From Trema orientale (Eukaryota > Streptophyta > Magnoliopsida > Rosales > Cannabaceae): a DNA stretch of 64,000 bases. The DNA is taken from positions 3,140,370 to 3,204,369 of the forward strand of contig JXTC01000002.1 in assembly GCA_002914845.1 (NCBI GenBank). Reading direction: 5' to 3'. Shown in pieces: positions 10,401 through 21,947 of this stretch (within the stretch, counting starts at the first letter, position 1; each line of letters begins with the position of its first letter). The position numbers and the translations under genes are program-made. The notes below the pieces were generated by a model. The model ran no database searches, had not been told where the DNA came from, and was given only the letters and a program-made list of their open reading frames with translations.

Positions 10401-12540
10401 ATCGCGCCTTCTAGCTATTGCATTTAGTTGCTCCACATGGTCTACATCATCAACAATGACAAGTACCTTTTTACGGCAAAACCTTTCTTTTATAACCATG
10501 ATTCCCCTATCAACACTGCCTACTTTTGTTTTGCATTTTAAGACATCGTATAGAAACTGTTCTTGCAAACGAACCTGACGACTAGGTTGATCCCAATTCT
10601 CTCTAACATTTGCCAGAAAACTCCTTCCTTCAAAGCTATGATAAAATTCATTGAAAATGGCTTTGGCAATGGTTGTTTTGCCCATTCCACCCATTCCCCA
10701 AATTCCTATCATACGAACATTGTTATCCGATTCCATAGCTAACAGTGAACGCATGTCTTGTACTCGAAAATCCATTCCAACAGGGTAGAGTGCTACAAAT
10801 AAGTAAGAGCTGTTCAGCTGCCTTGAAACCTCTTCAACAATCATCTTTATGAACTTTGCTTCGTGCCTAGCCAATACATTAAACTAAAACTTGAAATTCT
10901 TAAATAAGAACCGAAGTAGTTTAAGCAGTAATTTCCACTATTTTCACGAACTGATCAAAAGACTATTGTTGACTTTGTAAAGTACTGGGCAAAGTACATT
11001 ACTTAAAGGATCAACAACCCCGAAAACTGATGAATTTTAATGATAAAATGAGAAAGAACAAAAGTAAAAGTCCAGAAAAAACAGAACTGAAAGTCTGAAA
11101 CAACCCAATGTAAATTAACTCTTCTGAAAAGGCATCTACGAGGTCATATGCTTGACAATCATGATGGATGATTTACATGACTTATAATCATGATGGATGA
11201 TTTTACGTGCTCAGGGTACACTTTCGTAGAAATTTCGGGTTTCAAAAGGTCATATTAATTCACATCACTCAAAAGTCAAGTTACATTTTGCAGAAAAGTC
11301 AAAACTCAGGGTTTTTTTTTTTTTTTTTTTTGTGTCATTATCCCAAAAAAAAAATACTGCATCAAAGTGCACTTAAATATAATCTTCAAGTTATTATCTA
11401 TGATATGAGTGATTCCCAATCCCCCACAAAGCAAACCTCTGGAGGTAGTCTTGATCGGAAATCTTCCCATCTTATAATGAATAAAACGAGTTAATTGATC
11501 AACCTAAGGAAATATAATTGTTATACAAGGCTTATAATCGGCAAAGAAAGCTGAACAAGTAAGATCATTTTTATACTAGCTAGAGCGACTTTTTCATTGA
11601 AATGGCAGAGGGATTAAATTTGACAACTTTTAGATTAATATTCAAATTATTAAAAGAGAAAAGGCAAACTTAATAATTTATTTAGTACAGCTAGGTTCTA
11701 ATCTAAATTGGCATTTCTTTCTGTAACTGCATTCTACAATAATTTTATTTATTCCTTCCGGTAGATTCCTAGCTGGAATGGACGGAAAGTAACAACAGAT
11801 CAAAATGCCTTACTGGGAACAATTTCGTTTTTTCTTTTTCCAGGAAACACTTGTGAATATTTTCCGGTCGTATAAAATGCAAAAGAAGAAACTACATTTT
11901 TATCCCAAAACACGTAAATATGATATTCAGATCAGATCCGATCAAATTAAAGAAATACTTTTTTAAATTAAAGAAATACTTTTTTTTTTTTTAAAAAAAA
12001 AAAAATATTAAACGAGGAAATTAATGAAATGAGTGGAAATGTTTACCCATCAGCAGTGTTTCTTAGATCCCAGCCAGAAAGATTCGCAACTTCAAGGAGA
12101 GCCGCCCTCCACCGCAACACCTTATCTATATCAAACAAGAACCGCTCCTCATGCTTCTCAAACGCGTCCTTGAAACTTCCCTCTTGTTTCCTGACGTCCT
12201 TTGGGTCCACGTCGTAGAAAATCGGCAGCACCATCTGCTGTACAGTCCTCCTGCACTCCATGATCTTCACCAGCTCCTCCAGGCACCACGTGGAGTCCCC
12301 GTAGTGGCCGGACAAAACCACGACGGAGATCCTCGACCCTTGGATGGAACGCAGGATCTCCGCGCTAATATTCTCGCCTCTTGGAAGCGCGCTGTCGTCG
12401 ATGAATGCGTTGATTCCGGCGGCCGTCAGGGCGGCGTAGAGGTGGCCGGTGAAGGTCTTTCGGGTGTCTTCGCCCCTGAAACTCAGGAACACGTCGTAAG
12501 TCCATGAAGCGCTCGACGACGACGACGACGAAGTGCTCAT
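7499..12540 (-). CDS. TIR-NBS-LRR (TNL) immune receptor, five exons, intact
   Basis: Intracellular immune receptor that detects pathogen effectors and signals through TIR NADase activity. Exons read downwards: 12540-12047 (TIR), 10866-9765 (NB-ARC), 9575-9300 and 9120-8203 (LRR), 8101-7499 (C-JID). All have GT-AG borders and the joined frame has no stop, giving 1130 residues. The TIR domain (about 13-165) has YDVFLSFRGEDTRK and WCLEELVKI, with the likely catalytic Glu at 89. NB-ARC motifs: P-loop GMGGMGKTT 222-230, kinase-2 KVLVIVDDVD 298-307, RNBS-B GSRIIVTTRDE 325-335, GLPLAL 388-393, MHD 492-494. The Asp after kinase-2 is typical of TNLs. The LRR covers about 533-930. The C-terminal C-JID (from about 931, DIPEWFTY) ends in basic clusters RPKRR and PSPKRLRH, a possible nuclear signal. 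Intron 1 is 1180 nt, against 389 nt in the neighbouring paralogue. Resembles the TMV resistance protein N group; specificity cannot be inferred. Confidence 0.93.
10678..10699 (-). promoter_or_regulatory. candidate miR2118/miR482-family target at the P-loop codons
   Basis: The coding strand here contains GGAATGGGTGGAATGGGCAA, encoding the P-loop. Members of the miR482/miR2118 family pair with this part of many NBS-LRR transcripts and trigger phased siRNAs. Compared with the legume miR2118 complement as I recall it, about three of 22 positions differ, one of them in the seed. The P-loop is conserved for its own reasons, so the match may be incidental. Confidence 0.4.
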
Positions 12541-12798
12541 GCTTTAATTTCACGGTTTGTCAATAACAATAATAATGGAGATTCAGAGAATAGAATATGT
12601 GGTGTTAAGATTCGATTTGGCCATACAAACAGAAAGTTTTAACTATATTAGACTTGACTTTGGCTCAAGTACGCGTGGCCCCGCAGATTACACAGTTGTA
12701 AAGCAAGTTGCACTCTTTTGCCAATAAAGTCAAAAGTTGACTTCGTTTTTATTGTTTTTTTTTTCTCTCTCTATATATATAAAATTTGAATTAGGAGT

Positions 12799-12830
<32 letters not shown>

Positions 12831-12850
12831 CTTGGGGGGAATTTGAGTAA
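12541..12850 (-). promoter_or_regulatory. upstream region of TNL gene 1 with W-box cores
   Basis: The sequence upstream of the start codon holds TTGACT at 12654-12659 and the inverted pair GTCAAAAGTTGAC at 12729-12741. These are W-box cores, bound by WRKY factors in defence promoters. A TATATATA stretch at 12771-12780 could serve as the TATA element, which would place the W-box cores in the 5' leader. A run of more than 30 T follows at about 12800-12831. The transcription start is not known. Confidence 0.35.
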
Positions 12851-13760
12851 GGAGTTGCTCCTTCATTGCGGGCCGGCTATAAATTTAAAAAGTTTTTTAA
12901 AAATAGTTAAAAAAGGGCAAGTCCGGCGACTGGAGTCATGCAATGAATGGAGTGAGGGTATTGGCGGCAGGACATGGGCTGTCGGGCGGCAAAGAGAGAG
13001 AAGATAGTTAAAGGGCCTTGTCTCTGCATATATAAAGTATGTATCTCTTTCAAAACAGATTTGACAATTTTTTTTTTTTTTGGCTCTATTACCGCTTATT
13101 TTTTCTTTTTCTCCCAAATCCCTTCTATTACCACCTATTTTTTTCTCTATTATCACCTATTTTTTTTCTCTCCCCAATCCCTTCTAATTATCTTTATATT
13201 TACAAAAATATCCTAGAGCAAATTGACCTTAACACCATTATGTAACATTAGTTAATAAATCATATTTCTTAACTTACCACTCAAACTTACTTTATATAGT
13301 AAAATCATATGAAACTATGTCATAAATATCAGCAGTTACACAATTCAAATATTACATACATGATTAATAAACTAAATAAGATAAGGTAATAAGTTTTGAT
13401 TTTATGTATTATTATCATGTTAATATGATGATTTTTTAAAAGAAAAATCAATATTGTTATATATATATATATTTTCTTATTTTGTATTTTCTTTTTAAGA
13501 ATTTTATTTTGTGTTTATGAAAATAGAAAATCAGATTTGTTGTCACTATTTTTTATTTTGCTTAATATTTTATTTTTATTTATCTTTTTTTTTTATTTTT
13601 CTTTTTCTTTTTTTTTCTTCTTCTTTTCATTACAATCTCCATTCCTCTATATAACGTTATTTTATTTTTTAAAAAAAGAATAATGAATATGCATTATATA
13701 TACTTTATTTTCAATGCATAATAAAAAAAGTAAGCTCATTCAAAAAAAAAATATTCATTA
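12851..13760. other. intergenic, no gene seen
   Basis: AT-rich sequence with T-rich runs and a short GC-richer patch at about 12865-12990. Frames here are low complexity. Nothing recognisable. Confidence 0.4.
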
Positions 13761-13764
13761 TGCT

Positions 13765-14280
13765 ATTGACATTGGTGAAAGATTATATGTCAATGCGTTT
13801 TTCATTGCTGACATGTTTTTTTAACACACATTGGTGAAAGATTATATGCCAATGCGTTTAGGTGATATATGTGACATAAGATTGATAAAAATCCCCAATT
13901 CTTGGGATTGTCTTGACACATCAAGCATCAGGACATATCTTCTATGCTGACACCTTGTTGACCTCGACATAGAATTTGCACCAAAAGTGATATAACTTGT
14001 GCCAATATTTTAACTATTTACTGATACAATGTTGACTACATATTGGCATAGGATTTAATGTCGAAGTTAAACTGCAAAGAATATCATAGTAAAATAGCTA
14101 TAGCTCCATGCTCTGAGTGTCGGCAATCGGCATAGGATATAAATTAATTTATTTTGTTTTTTTAGAAAAAAATTATTTACCCAAAATGACGATGTTCAAG
14201 AATAATTTGAAAATTTTTTGGGTCCTATGTTGACGCGTCAAATGCGTTAGCATAAGATTTCTAGGATAAAAACCCAAAGA
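13765..14280. repeat. repeat-rich remnant, possibly internal part of a CACTA-type element
   Basis: A 32-bp unit (ACATTGGTGAAAGATTATAT then GYCAATGCGTTT) occurs twice in direct orientation at 13769-13800 and 13828-13859 with one mismatch. The rest repeats variants of GCATAGGATTTAATG, CGGCATAGGAT and GACGCGTCAAATGCGTTAGCATAAGAT. This texture is common in the non-coding parts of CACTA transposons, but no CACTA termini or transposase were found. Confidence 0.4.
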
Positions 14281-14855
14281 TCGTCCCTCGCTAGGCTGCC
14301 CTCTATTACGACTATTCTCTCTTGGCCTCCCTCTCTCATGTAATAATTCTTTTTTCTGCTTTTAATTTTTTAAGATATCATATAAGTGTATACTAATAAT
14401 TAGTTTTGTGTTATTTTCTAAGAATTTTGTGGGTTTCTCATCCCTTTTGATTCATTGAGAATTTTGCATTGTTGAGATAAATTCTCTCATGATTTTCTGT
14501 GTTTCTCTTTTGGGCTATACTTTTGGTAGGAGAGAGTTGGGAAGATAAGGAATGAAAAAGACATACATTATTTAGAGAAAAGTAACGAGAGAGAAAAGGA
14601 AAATTTTTTCTCTTATTGTATTTGGTACAAGAGAGAGGAGAGAAGACCAAAATCTTCTCCTTTATATAGTAAAATGGAGAAGTAAAATATATGTAAAAGA
14701 TTTTAGTTAGAATAACCAATCTATCAGTTGAGTGGACATCTCCCTCTTAAAATCTCTATAATTTAGGAGGATTGAAGTTTGGACAAAATTAATGAATCCT
14801 TTGTCTAAATATGTTCTATCCTAAAATCCTTTCCGCCAGACAACCATCATACTTC

Positions 14856-15041
14856 GGCCCATTTGGGATGACTTTTACTTCTTAAAGTAAAGCTCAAAAA
14901 GATCTTCTTGAAAAAACTGGTGGGTCTATGCTTCATTAAAAAAGTCTTCTAATTACAACAGATCTTTTGGCAATTCATTCAAACACCTCAAAAGTAACTT
15001 TTGGACTCCAAAAAATCTTTGGAAGTCATGCCAAACAGGCC
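14856..15041. mobile_element. hAT-like MITE, 186 bp
   Basis: Terminal inverted repeats: left GGCCCATTTGGGATGACTT at 14856-14874; right, read as reverse complement, GGCCTGTTTGGCATGACTT, so 16 of 19 positions agree. The interior is also partly palindromic (AAAAAGATCTT on the left against CAAAAGATCTG on the right). Size and terminal sequence fit small non-autonomous hAT elements. An 8-bp target duplication is not clear. Confidence 0.65.
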
Positions 15042-17353
15042 CGATTCATCTATCCAATAATCTCTTCATCTATTTCCTCACTTCACCCTCCTTTCAAACA
15101 CACACTTAAGCTTTCGGTTTCCCTTTTTGTCTAGTATAGCTCTCTCTACATGTTCTTTGTTCTTTGGCTATCTTTTCGGAATATTGTCGATATCTTGGGC
15201 TTTTGGTTGCTGTGGCTTTTTCGTTGATTTAGTTGTTATGGTTCTTAATCTCTCTTTGTTCTGGGTCTCGGACTATTGCTTGGTTTTTATGGGTTTTTAG
15301 TTGCTATATAGGTTTTTGGTATTTGCTTTCTTTTTTTATTATCATGCTCACATCTATGGATCACATCTCGGTTTGACCTCTTGGTCTGGTATTATTTGGC
15401 TCCGGTTATGTTTGAGTTTAATTTCTGAGTGCTCATATCTCGGTTTTACTTCTATTCTATTTTTGATAATTTTCATGTTTGAGATATGGTTAGTTTGCAT
15501 CTGGCTTTTTTTTATTATTGGGTCTTATTCGTTGATTAATTTGGGATTCGAGTAATTTTGTTATTGGATTTCTGATTCAGGGATTTGTGTACTTTTGATA
15601 TATAGAAATTCTTCGTGGTTTAAATCTGTTTAGTATGCCTTCTTATATTGGGGTTTTTTACGCTATGTAAAAAAAGATAATTAGTTTGTAATATGTGATT
15701 GGAACATGTGATTTTGTTTATTTTCTTTCTTTGTAATGTGATGCTTATTTCTTTATATGTGAGTTTGTTTTATTTATTCTACGTAGATCATTTTCTAGTG
15801 TTGATGTACATATACTTGGTAGTTAGTGTCATGTATATATATATATATATACACTTGGTATTAAGTGTCATTAGTATACCAAATCTATGCGTACACTTGA
15901 TACTAAGTATTGTGCCTGCAAACCACATGGTACCTTATGTCGTATGTAGCTGTGTTTCTTAGTTTATTTATTAAAAATATTTAAAATGCAATTTTTTTTT
16001 TAAAAAAGCATTCATTATTTCAATGCACCAGAAAAAAAAAAAGGACATTTGGTGTAAAAAAAAGGTTGAACTCAAAAAAGAAAAAGAGCTTATTTTACCG
16101 CTTTTAGAGGATTCTATGTCACGACTAAAACCAAAGTCGGTGACAAAATGGAAATTTCATAAGCTAAAAGTCCGAAAATGAGTATAAAATATTTTAAAAG
16201 TTTCTCACTGTGAAAACATGCCTATAATCACCTTTGAAAATATTTCAAGAAAATAATTCTATAATTTTGTGATCACCTACTAAATATATAGGTAACTATT
16301 AATGTCCAAAATTCATGCATTATCAATTATTATTAAAAAAAAAAGAAAGAGAAAAAGAAATGCATCATCTATCCATCTCACACAATCAAGAGATATATAT
16401 GTTATACAACTAAATCCAAATGCATGGTGTATCCTCACATAAAAATAGTTAACCAAATCTCCTACTCAAGTTTCACAAATTCATAATCTAAGTAAGAGAT
16501 TACAAAAAGTACAAATAACAATTAATGAGCCTCCAATGATCTATGCCCCCAGCTCGTCTAAATCACACAAAGCACCACTTGAGTGGAAGAAAGGAATGAG
16601 TTAATGTTAATCGATTACAAGTTTTTAATATACTTAATTTTCAAAAATTCTGCATAGTTAGTCAAAGTATTTTTTGAGCACGCCATAAACCAATGTCTCT
16701 TGAAAATTGTGCACAAAATCAGTCCAATAATAAGTCCTCAAATATTTGTACATTCTAATCGTGTCATGCACATGTACACACATACACGCAAAATCACATA
16801 ATACAGTAGTCTACATATTCTTGAAGGATCATTCATACCTATTATCCTGTTCGGATAATTCAAGTATTATATCCACATATTCCAATTGAACATTCTACAA
16901 GTATTATCTGCATGTCCTATATAGACATTCATATAATGAAGGTCATCGATGAATAAATAATGCTAGGCGTTATGTGAGTGCACATAATGGATATGTACCA
17001 CAAATATTCAAGTCCACAAAATCAACCTTGTAATAATCTTGTCAAACCAAATGAGCTTAGGAAATAGCATGTCTAAACGTGTTATGTTTTCTAAAATTCT
17101 GACAGTATAATTACTGTTTTCGTCAAACTCAGATTGACGTGTTGTTGTCTAGTGTGTGCAAAGCATAAGACTATGCAAATAATATTCATGCACACCCGTA
17201 CAAATACACACAGCCACAAGTAAAAGTAAAATAGATTAGGAAGTACTGTTAAACCCATGAGGATTGAATGTTAAGTACTAAAATTAATTGTTTCAATTCT
17301 ATAATTATAATAAGTACACTTGTCGTCGTAGATGTTCCGTCTTCTCCACCCGC
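15042..17353. other. intergenic between TNL genes, no gene seen
   Basis: About 2.3 kb without a convincing gene. Frames around 15300-15960 are long hydrophobic strings typical of translated T-rich DNA. The last few hundred bases should include the 3'UTR of the second TNL gene. Confidence 0.4.
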
Positions 17354-20300
17354 CTATTCTTTTGCAGTGTCAGTGTCATGCCTCAATCTTTTGGGAGAAG
17401 GATCTTCATCGAAGCAGGTTGAGCTTTTGCTTGTTCCTGCCACATCTTGATCTAGGCTTCTCTTAAGCCCAACCCCGGTTTGATCATCACTTGGAACAAT
17501 AGAATCCTCATTGGCCGTAGAACTGCACTCGATCATTTTATGGTCAACATTTTTATCCCACAACAAATAAACCCCCGTCTTCTTAACTACAAATTGGGGC
17601 CCAAAATCAAAAAAAACCACAACTTCATCGCCTCCTTCCAATTTAAACATCTTATTTGAGAAACGCCCCTGCCAAAGGCTATCCTTACGATGGGTTAGTA
17701 GATCAACTGAAAGCGCCGTTCGTCTGAAAATGTTGCGCTTTGTATGGTTGATCACTGAAAGGCTTGGAATTGTAAAAGATTTAATGCCATGATCAGGAGA
17801 AGATGAATACAGAATGCACAAGTCCAAGCTCTCTAGAGTACAATTTTCCATTTGTGGGACTCTGAAACATACTAAATTACCCTCACTGATATAGGTAAAC
17901 CATTCGGGAATATCATGGCGTGAGAGGAAAACGGCAAATTGTCCAGTACTTGTGTTCCATCCCTGTACAAATGAGAGAGCACAATAGATATAGATAAGGA
18001 AACACACACACACACACACACAAAAGGAAGAGAAAAGTAGGTCTATGATGGGAGGAGATGGGAGAAAGATAACCTGTAAGATTCTGTCTTTAAAAGTAGT
18101 AGAGATATTATTGCACCCTTCCATGCGAAGGACTCCCATGGAGTTAAATAACTTCTCCAGACCAGGGACATTGACAAGTCTATGGCAATCTGAAAGGGAC
18201 AAGTTCTGCATACCCGATATGTCCGACATGTTAGGCAGTTCTTCCAATGCAGTGCAATTTGTTGCAAAAAGAGTATTCAAGTTTCTTGGTAAATCCGGAA
18301 TTGACTGAAGCATTGTGCAGTTATTTAGTGTGAGCATTCTAAGCTTGGTTAGGCCTCGAAGGCTCGAAGGCAAGGCGGAAAAGTTGTTGTTGTCTAGATT
18401 TAAATCCACTAGAGCAGATAGGCTCCCAAGGTCTTTGGGAATTGCATCGTCTGTTAAATTGCAGTCATGGAGCAATAACCTTGTCAAGGAGTTTAGGCCT
18501 TTCAAGGAAGGAGGCAACAGAGTTACTGGTTCGGGACTCTTTCTTGCCGTTAACCAAGACCAAAAGGATGAGGGCAATGAGTTAGATGGTGATGCTTTCA
18601 CGCCACATAACGATAGATGTTTCAGGTTCCGCAGTCGTACTATGGTAGAGGGAACTCTTCTTATTTCAGTGTTGTCAGCAAGAAGAGTTGTCAGAGATGC
18701 CAATTCCCCTAAATCTTCATCCAAGTTATTAAACATGGAACATCCGGAAAGAATAAGGCTCTCTAGTGATTTTAACCTGTAGAAATCTTTAGGAAGGCTC
18801 CTAAGGATTTTGCAGTCTTTTAAATTTACGAAAACAAGTTTGTCAAGAGTTCCAATTGATTGGTGAATCTCATACAAGCTTGTACAGTCTTTTAGAATTA
18901 GTTTCGTGAGACCGGGGAGCTTCGAAAAATCAGGGGTTCGGGTTAAGTTGTGGGAATGACTGAGATTGAGGATCTTCAAATTCTCGAGCATCTGTGAAAA
19001 ACAAAATCATCAAAATGAAATATCAAGAAGTGTTTGTAACAACATAGGTGTGTGCGTTGGTTAATGTATGTCATAAAGTGCAGAAACAAAACCATGTCAT
19101 TGAAGTGTAAAAACTCATTATAAAGGAATTGATAACATCATTTTTTTTTAATCATACCTGGGGAACCTTCCAAACTTGTGTAAGGTTGCTATATTTCAAA
19201 CTGATAGCAACTAAATTTCCTTGATAAAAGTTATTTGGTAGGAACTTCATAGAGCATCCATGCCAAGAGAGCCATCTCAACTCTTTGGAAAGGTATTCAT
19301 AGCTTCCGGTGAGTTGCACATGATTAAGTTGTAACAATCTCAGCCTCTGCATCTTTGTAAACGCTTGTGTACTGAACTTCATCTCAGTAAGTCTTTCCAT
19401 TTTTAGACTAATCCCTTCAACTTCTTCAGCTCCCTGTTAAAATAGAGCACTACATAAATAGAGGCTACATTGATTGGGGTTGAGAACCCATTACGCTTTC
19501 TTAACAGATAGAACACACACAAATATGTACATGATGAAACAAAAATGTTTCATCATGAGAAAGTTCTTACTGTCTCTCTAGTCAGTACATCACATATATC
19601 TTCACGAAGCCACAATCTGCTCCATTTTCCAGGCTCTTTCGGAGATTTTTCTCGAACAATTTCTCTTCCCATGTCTCGAAGCAAATCATGCATCATAAGC
19701 TTATTTTGCACTAGGGTTATAAAGCACCGTTGAAGGAGGAGGCTGATTCCGATTTCTGCATGTAGGCCACAGCCATCCAGGATCTGTGAAACATAGTCTC
19801 TATCCATACCAATAAAGAAGCAAGATATGTCAAGGAATATATCCTTTACCTCATCATCGCTACCAAATGCATCATAACTTATTCGAAGTTTTTTCTGAAT
19901 ATGGTCGTTAGGAGTTCTTTTCAGTTTCTCCAATGCACTCTCCCACTCTGGTGTATTCCTACCAAAAAGGAAAGAACCTAAAACCTCAAGAGCCAGTGGC
20001 AAGCCTCCACAATAAGAAACCACACTCCTTGAAAGGCCAAAATATCCCTCACCCGGATAACTTCTTCTAAAGGCATGCCAACTAAAGAGCTCAAGAGATT
20101 CAGTGTCAGTCATTTCTTTAGCCATATATATAGAATCAACTTCAAGCTGCTTCAACAAATGCTCGTCTCTTGTCGTTATAATAATTCTACTTCCGAGACC
20201 AAACCAATCGCGACTTCTGGCTATTGCATTTAGCTGCTGAACATGATCTACATCATCAACAATTACAAGTACCTTTCTACGGCAGAGTCTTTCTTTTATA

Positions 20301-21567
20301 ACCATGACTCCCCTATCAACGCTGCCTAGTTTCGTTTTGCTCTTGAAGATGTCGTACAGGAGTTGCTCTTGCAAACGAACCCGTTGACTAGGTTGATCCC
20401 AGTTCTCTCTAACATTTGCTAGAAAACTCCTTCCTTCAAAGCTATGATAAAATTCGTTAAACATGGCTTTGGCAATGGTTGTCTTCCCCATTCCACCCAT
20501 TCCCCAAATTCCTATCATACGAACATTATTATCTGATTCGATGGCCAACAAGGAACGCATTTCTTGTACTCGAAAATCGATTCCAACAGGGTAGAGTGCC
20601 ACAAATAAGTAGGTGCTGTTCAGCTGCCTTGAAACCTCTTCAACAATCATCTTTATGAACTTAGCTTCATGCCTAGCACATACATTAAACTAAAACTTGA
20701 AATTCTTAAATAAGAACCGAAGTGGTTTTAACCTGTAATATTCACTAAAATTACGAATTGTTAAAAAGATTAAAGTTTAATTAAATTGTTCCAGTAAAAA
20801 GGTACGTTGATTAGTGTCAAGAGTGAATAAACCGCGTAAAACCATTCATAGCAAAGTAGAAAAGTACAATTGTTTTCTTGTAGGCCTTTGGGCATCAATG
20901 CTTAAAAACTTTTTTTTTCCTTCTGAAAAACTGAAAACTGTTTCTTACAGACTATATAAAGAGTTAATCTGTGGTTGAGAATTAATAAATTTGCAAATCT
21001 ATATCATCGACCGTTAGATATGTATATCATAAAAGAATCAGTCAGTAATTACGTAACGTACCCACCGGCAGTGTTTCTTAGATCCCAGCCAGACAGTTCC
21101 CCGGCTTCCTTAAGAGTATTTCTCCACAGCTTTATCTTATCCGAATCCGAGCCGAACCGCTCTTCATGTTTTCGAAAAGCTTCGGCGAAGCTCCCGGTCT
21201 GTTTTCTAACGTCCGAAGGATCGACGTTGTAGAAGACGGGCAAGACCACTTGTCGGAAGCTTCTCCTGCGCTCCATGATCTTAACCAGCTCGTCCAGGCA
21301 CCACCTCGAATCTCCGTAGTTGGTCGAGAAGACGACGACGGAGACCCTTGACCCTTCGATTGCCCAAATGAGCTCCGCGCTAATGCTCTTGCCTCTCGGC
21401 AGTTCTTCATCGTCGATGAAGGCGTTGATGCCGGCTCTTTTAAGGGCTTCGTAGAGGTGGCCGGTGAAGTTCTTGCGGGTGTCTTCGCCCCTGAAGCTCA
21501 GGAACACGTCGTAGGTGAAGGCACTCGATGTGGATGATGATGAGGACAACAACGACGACGAGTTCAT
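17354..21567 (-). CDS. TIR-NBS-LRR (TNL) immune receptor, tandem paralogue, intact
   Basis: Same architecture as the gene at 7499-12540. Exons read downwards: 21567-21062 (TIR), 20672-19571 (NB-ARC), 19433-19158 and 18991-18074 (LRR), 17962-17354 (C-JID and tail). The joined frame is open for 1136 residues. Exons 2, 3 and 4 have exactly the same lengths as in the paralogue. TIR shows YDVFLSFRGEDTRK and WCLDELVKI with the likely catalytic Glu at 93. The P-loop is at 226-234, MHD at 496-498, GLPLAL and kinase-2 are intact. The C-JID contains DIPEWFTY, and the tail carries GLKRS and PSPKRLRH, a nuclear-signal-like pair. Intron 4 (18073-17963, 111 nt) has no stop and is in frame, so retaining it would add 37 residues. 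The start is the first ATG before the TIR, followed by a Ser-rich leader. An autonomous receptor is likely; specificity cannot be inferred. Confidence 0.93.
17963..18073 (-). other. in-frame, stop-free intron 4 of TNL gene 2 containing a (CA)n repeat
   Basis: Bounded by CAG|GTTATC and TTTGTACAG|GGATGG. The length is 111 nt, a multiple of three, and the frame through it has no stop. It would encode a hydrophobic segment including IIDLLFSSFCVCVCVCFLIY, where the CVCVCVC comes from the (CA)n microsatellite at about 18004-18023. The matching intron of the paralogue (8102-8202, 101 nt) shifts frame and has a stop. The default reading is an ordinary short intron. Confidence 0.7.
20484..20505 (-). 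promoter_or_regulatory. candidate miR2118/miR482-family target at the P-loop codons
   Basis: Same position as in the paralogue. The coding strand reads GGAATGGGTGGAATGGGGAA, about four mismatches from the recalled miR2118 complement. Whether it is cleaved cannot be judged from sequence alone. Confidence 0.35.
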
Positions 21568-21909
21568 CGCTGTGATGTATATATATATATATACAAGTCG
21601 TATGTTTGTTGTATAGTATAGCTATGCAGAGAGAACTATCAAACTGGCTCGCTCTTAGTCATTTAGCACAAGTTAAGGAGATCTCACTGGTTAGGGCCGG
21701 CGGCCAGAACAAAGTCGTCAACCTTACAGTTACAGCTTGGCTAGAATTAAAATATAAATGTTAGGTGATGATCTATGTCTGATTGTTATAGCGTGGACTC
21801 TCTCTATTTTTTTGTTTATTTATTTGTAAACTAGACTCAGAAGTCGGGGTGGATCATGTGCGAGGAACATTCTTTTTAATATTATTTAAGTTTTTTCTTT
21901 TAATGGTTA

Positions 21910-21942
<33 letters not shown>

Positions 21943-21947
21943 TTGGG
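21568..21947 (-). promoter_or_regulatory. upstream region of TNL gene 2
   Basis: Directly upstream of the start codon is an (AT)n run at about 21576-21592 that could supply a TATA element. A GTCAAC at 21717 (GTTGAC on the gene strand) is a W-box core. An (ATT)n microsatellite of about eleven units lies at 21910-21942. The upstream sequence shows little likeness to that of TNL gene 1, so the two promoters have diverged or have different origins. Confidence 0.35.

Noticed and set aside
15301..15962. Hydrophobic plus-strand frames resembling membrane proteins
   Set aside because: Translated T-rich DNA of low complexity, with no conserved sequence or splice context.
18045..18782. Plus-strand open frames across TNL gene 2
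   Set aside because: Antisense shadows of the LRR exons.
17354..18991. Reading TNL gene 2 as one 545-codon last exon
   Set aside because: Good GT-AG borders at 18073 and 17963 and the matching intron in the paralogue show that an intron is spliced out by default. The open frame is reported as a finding instead.
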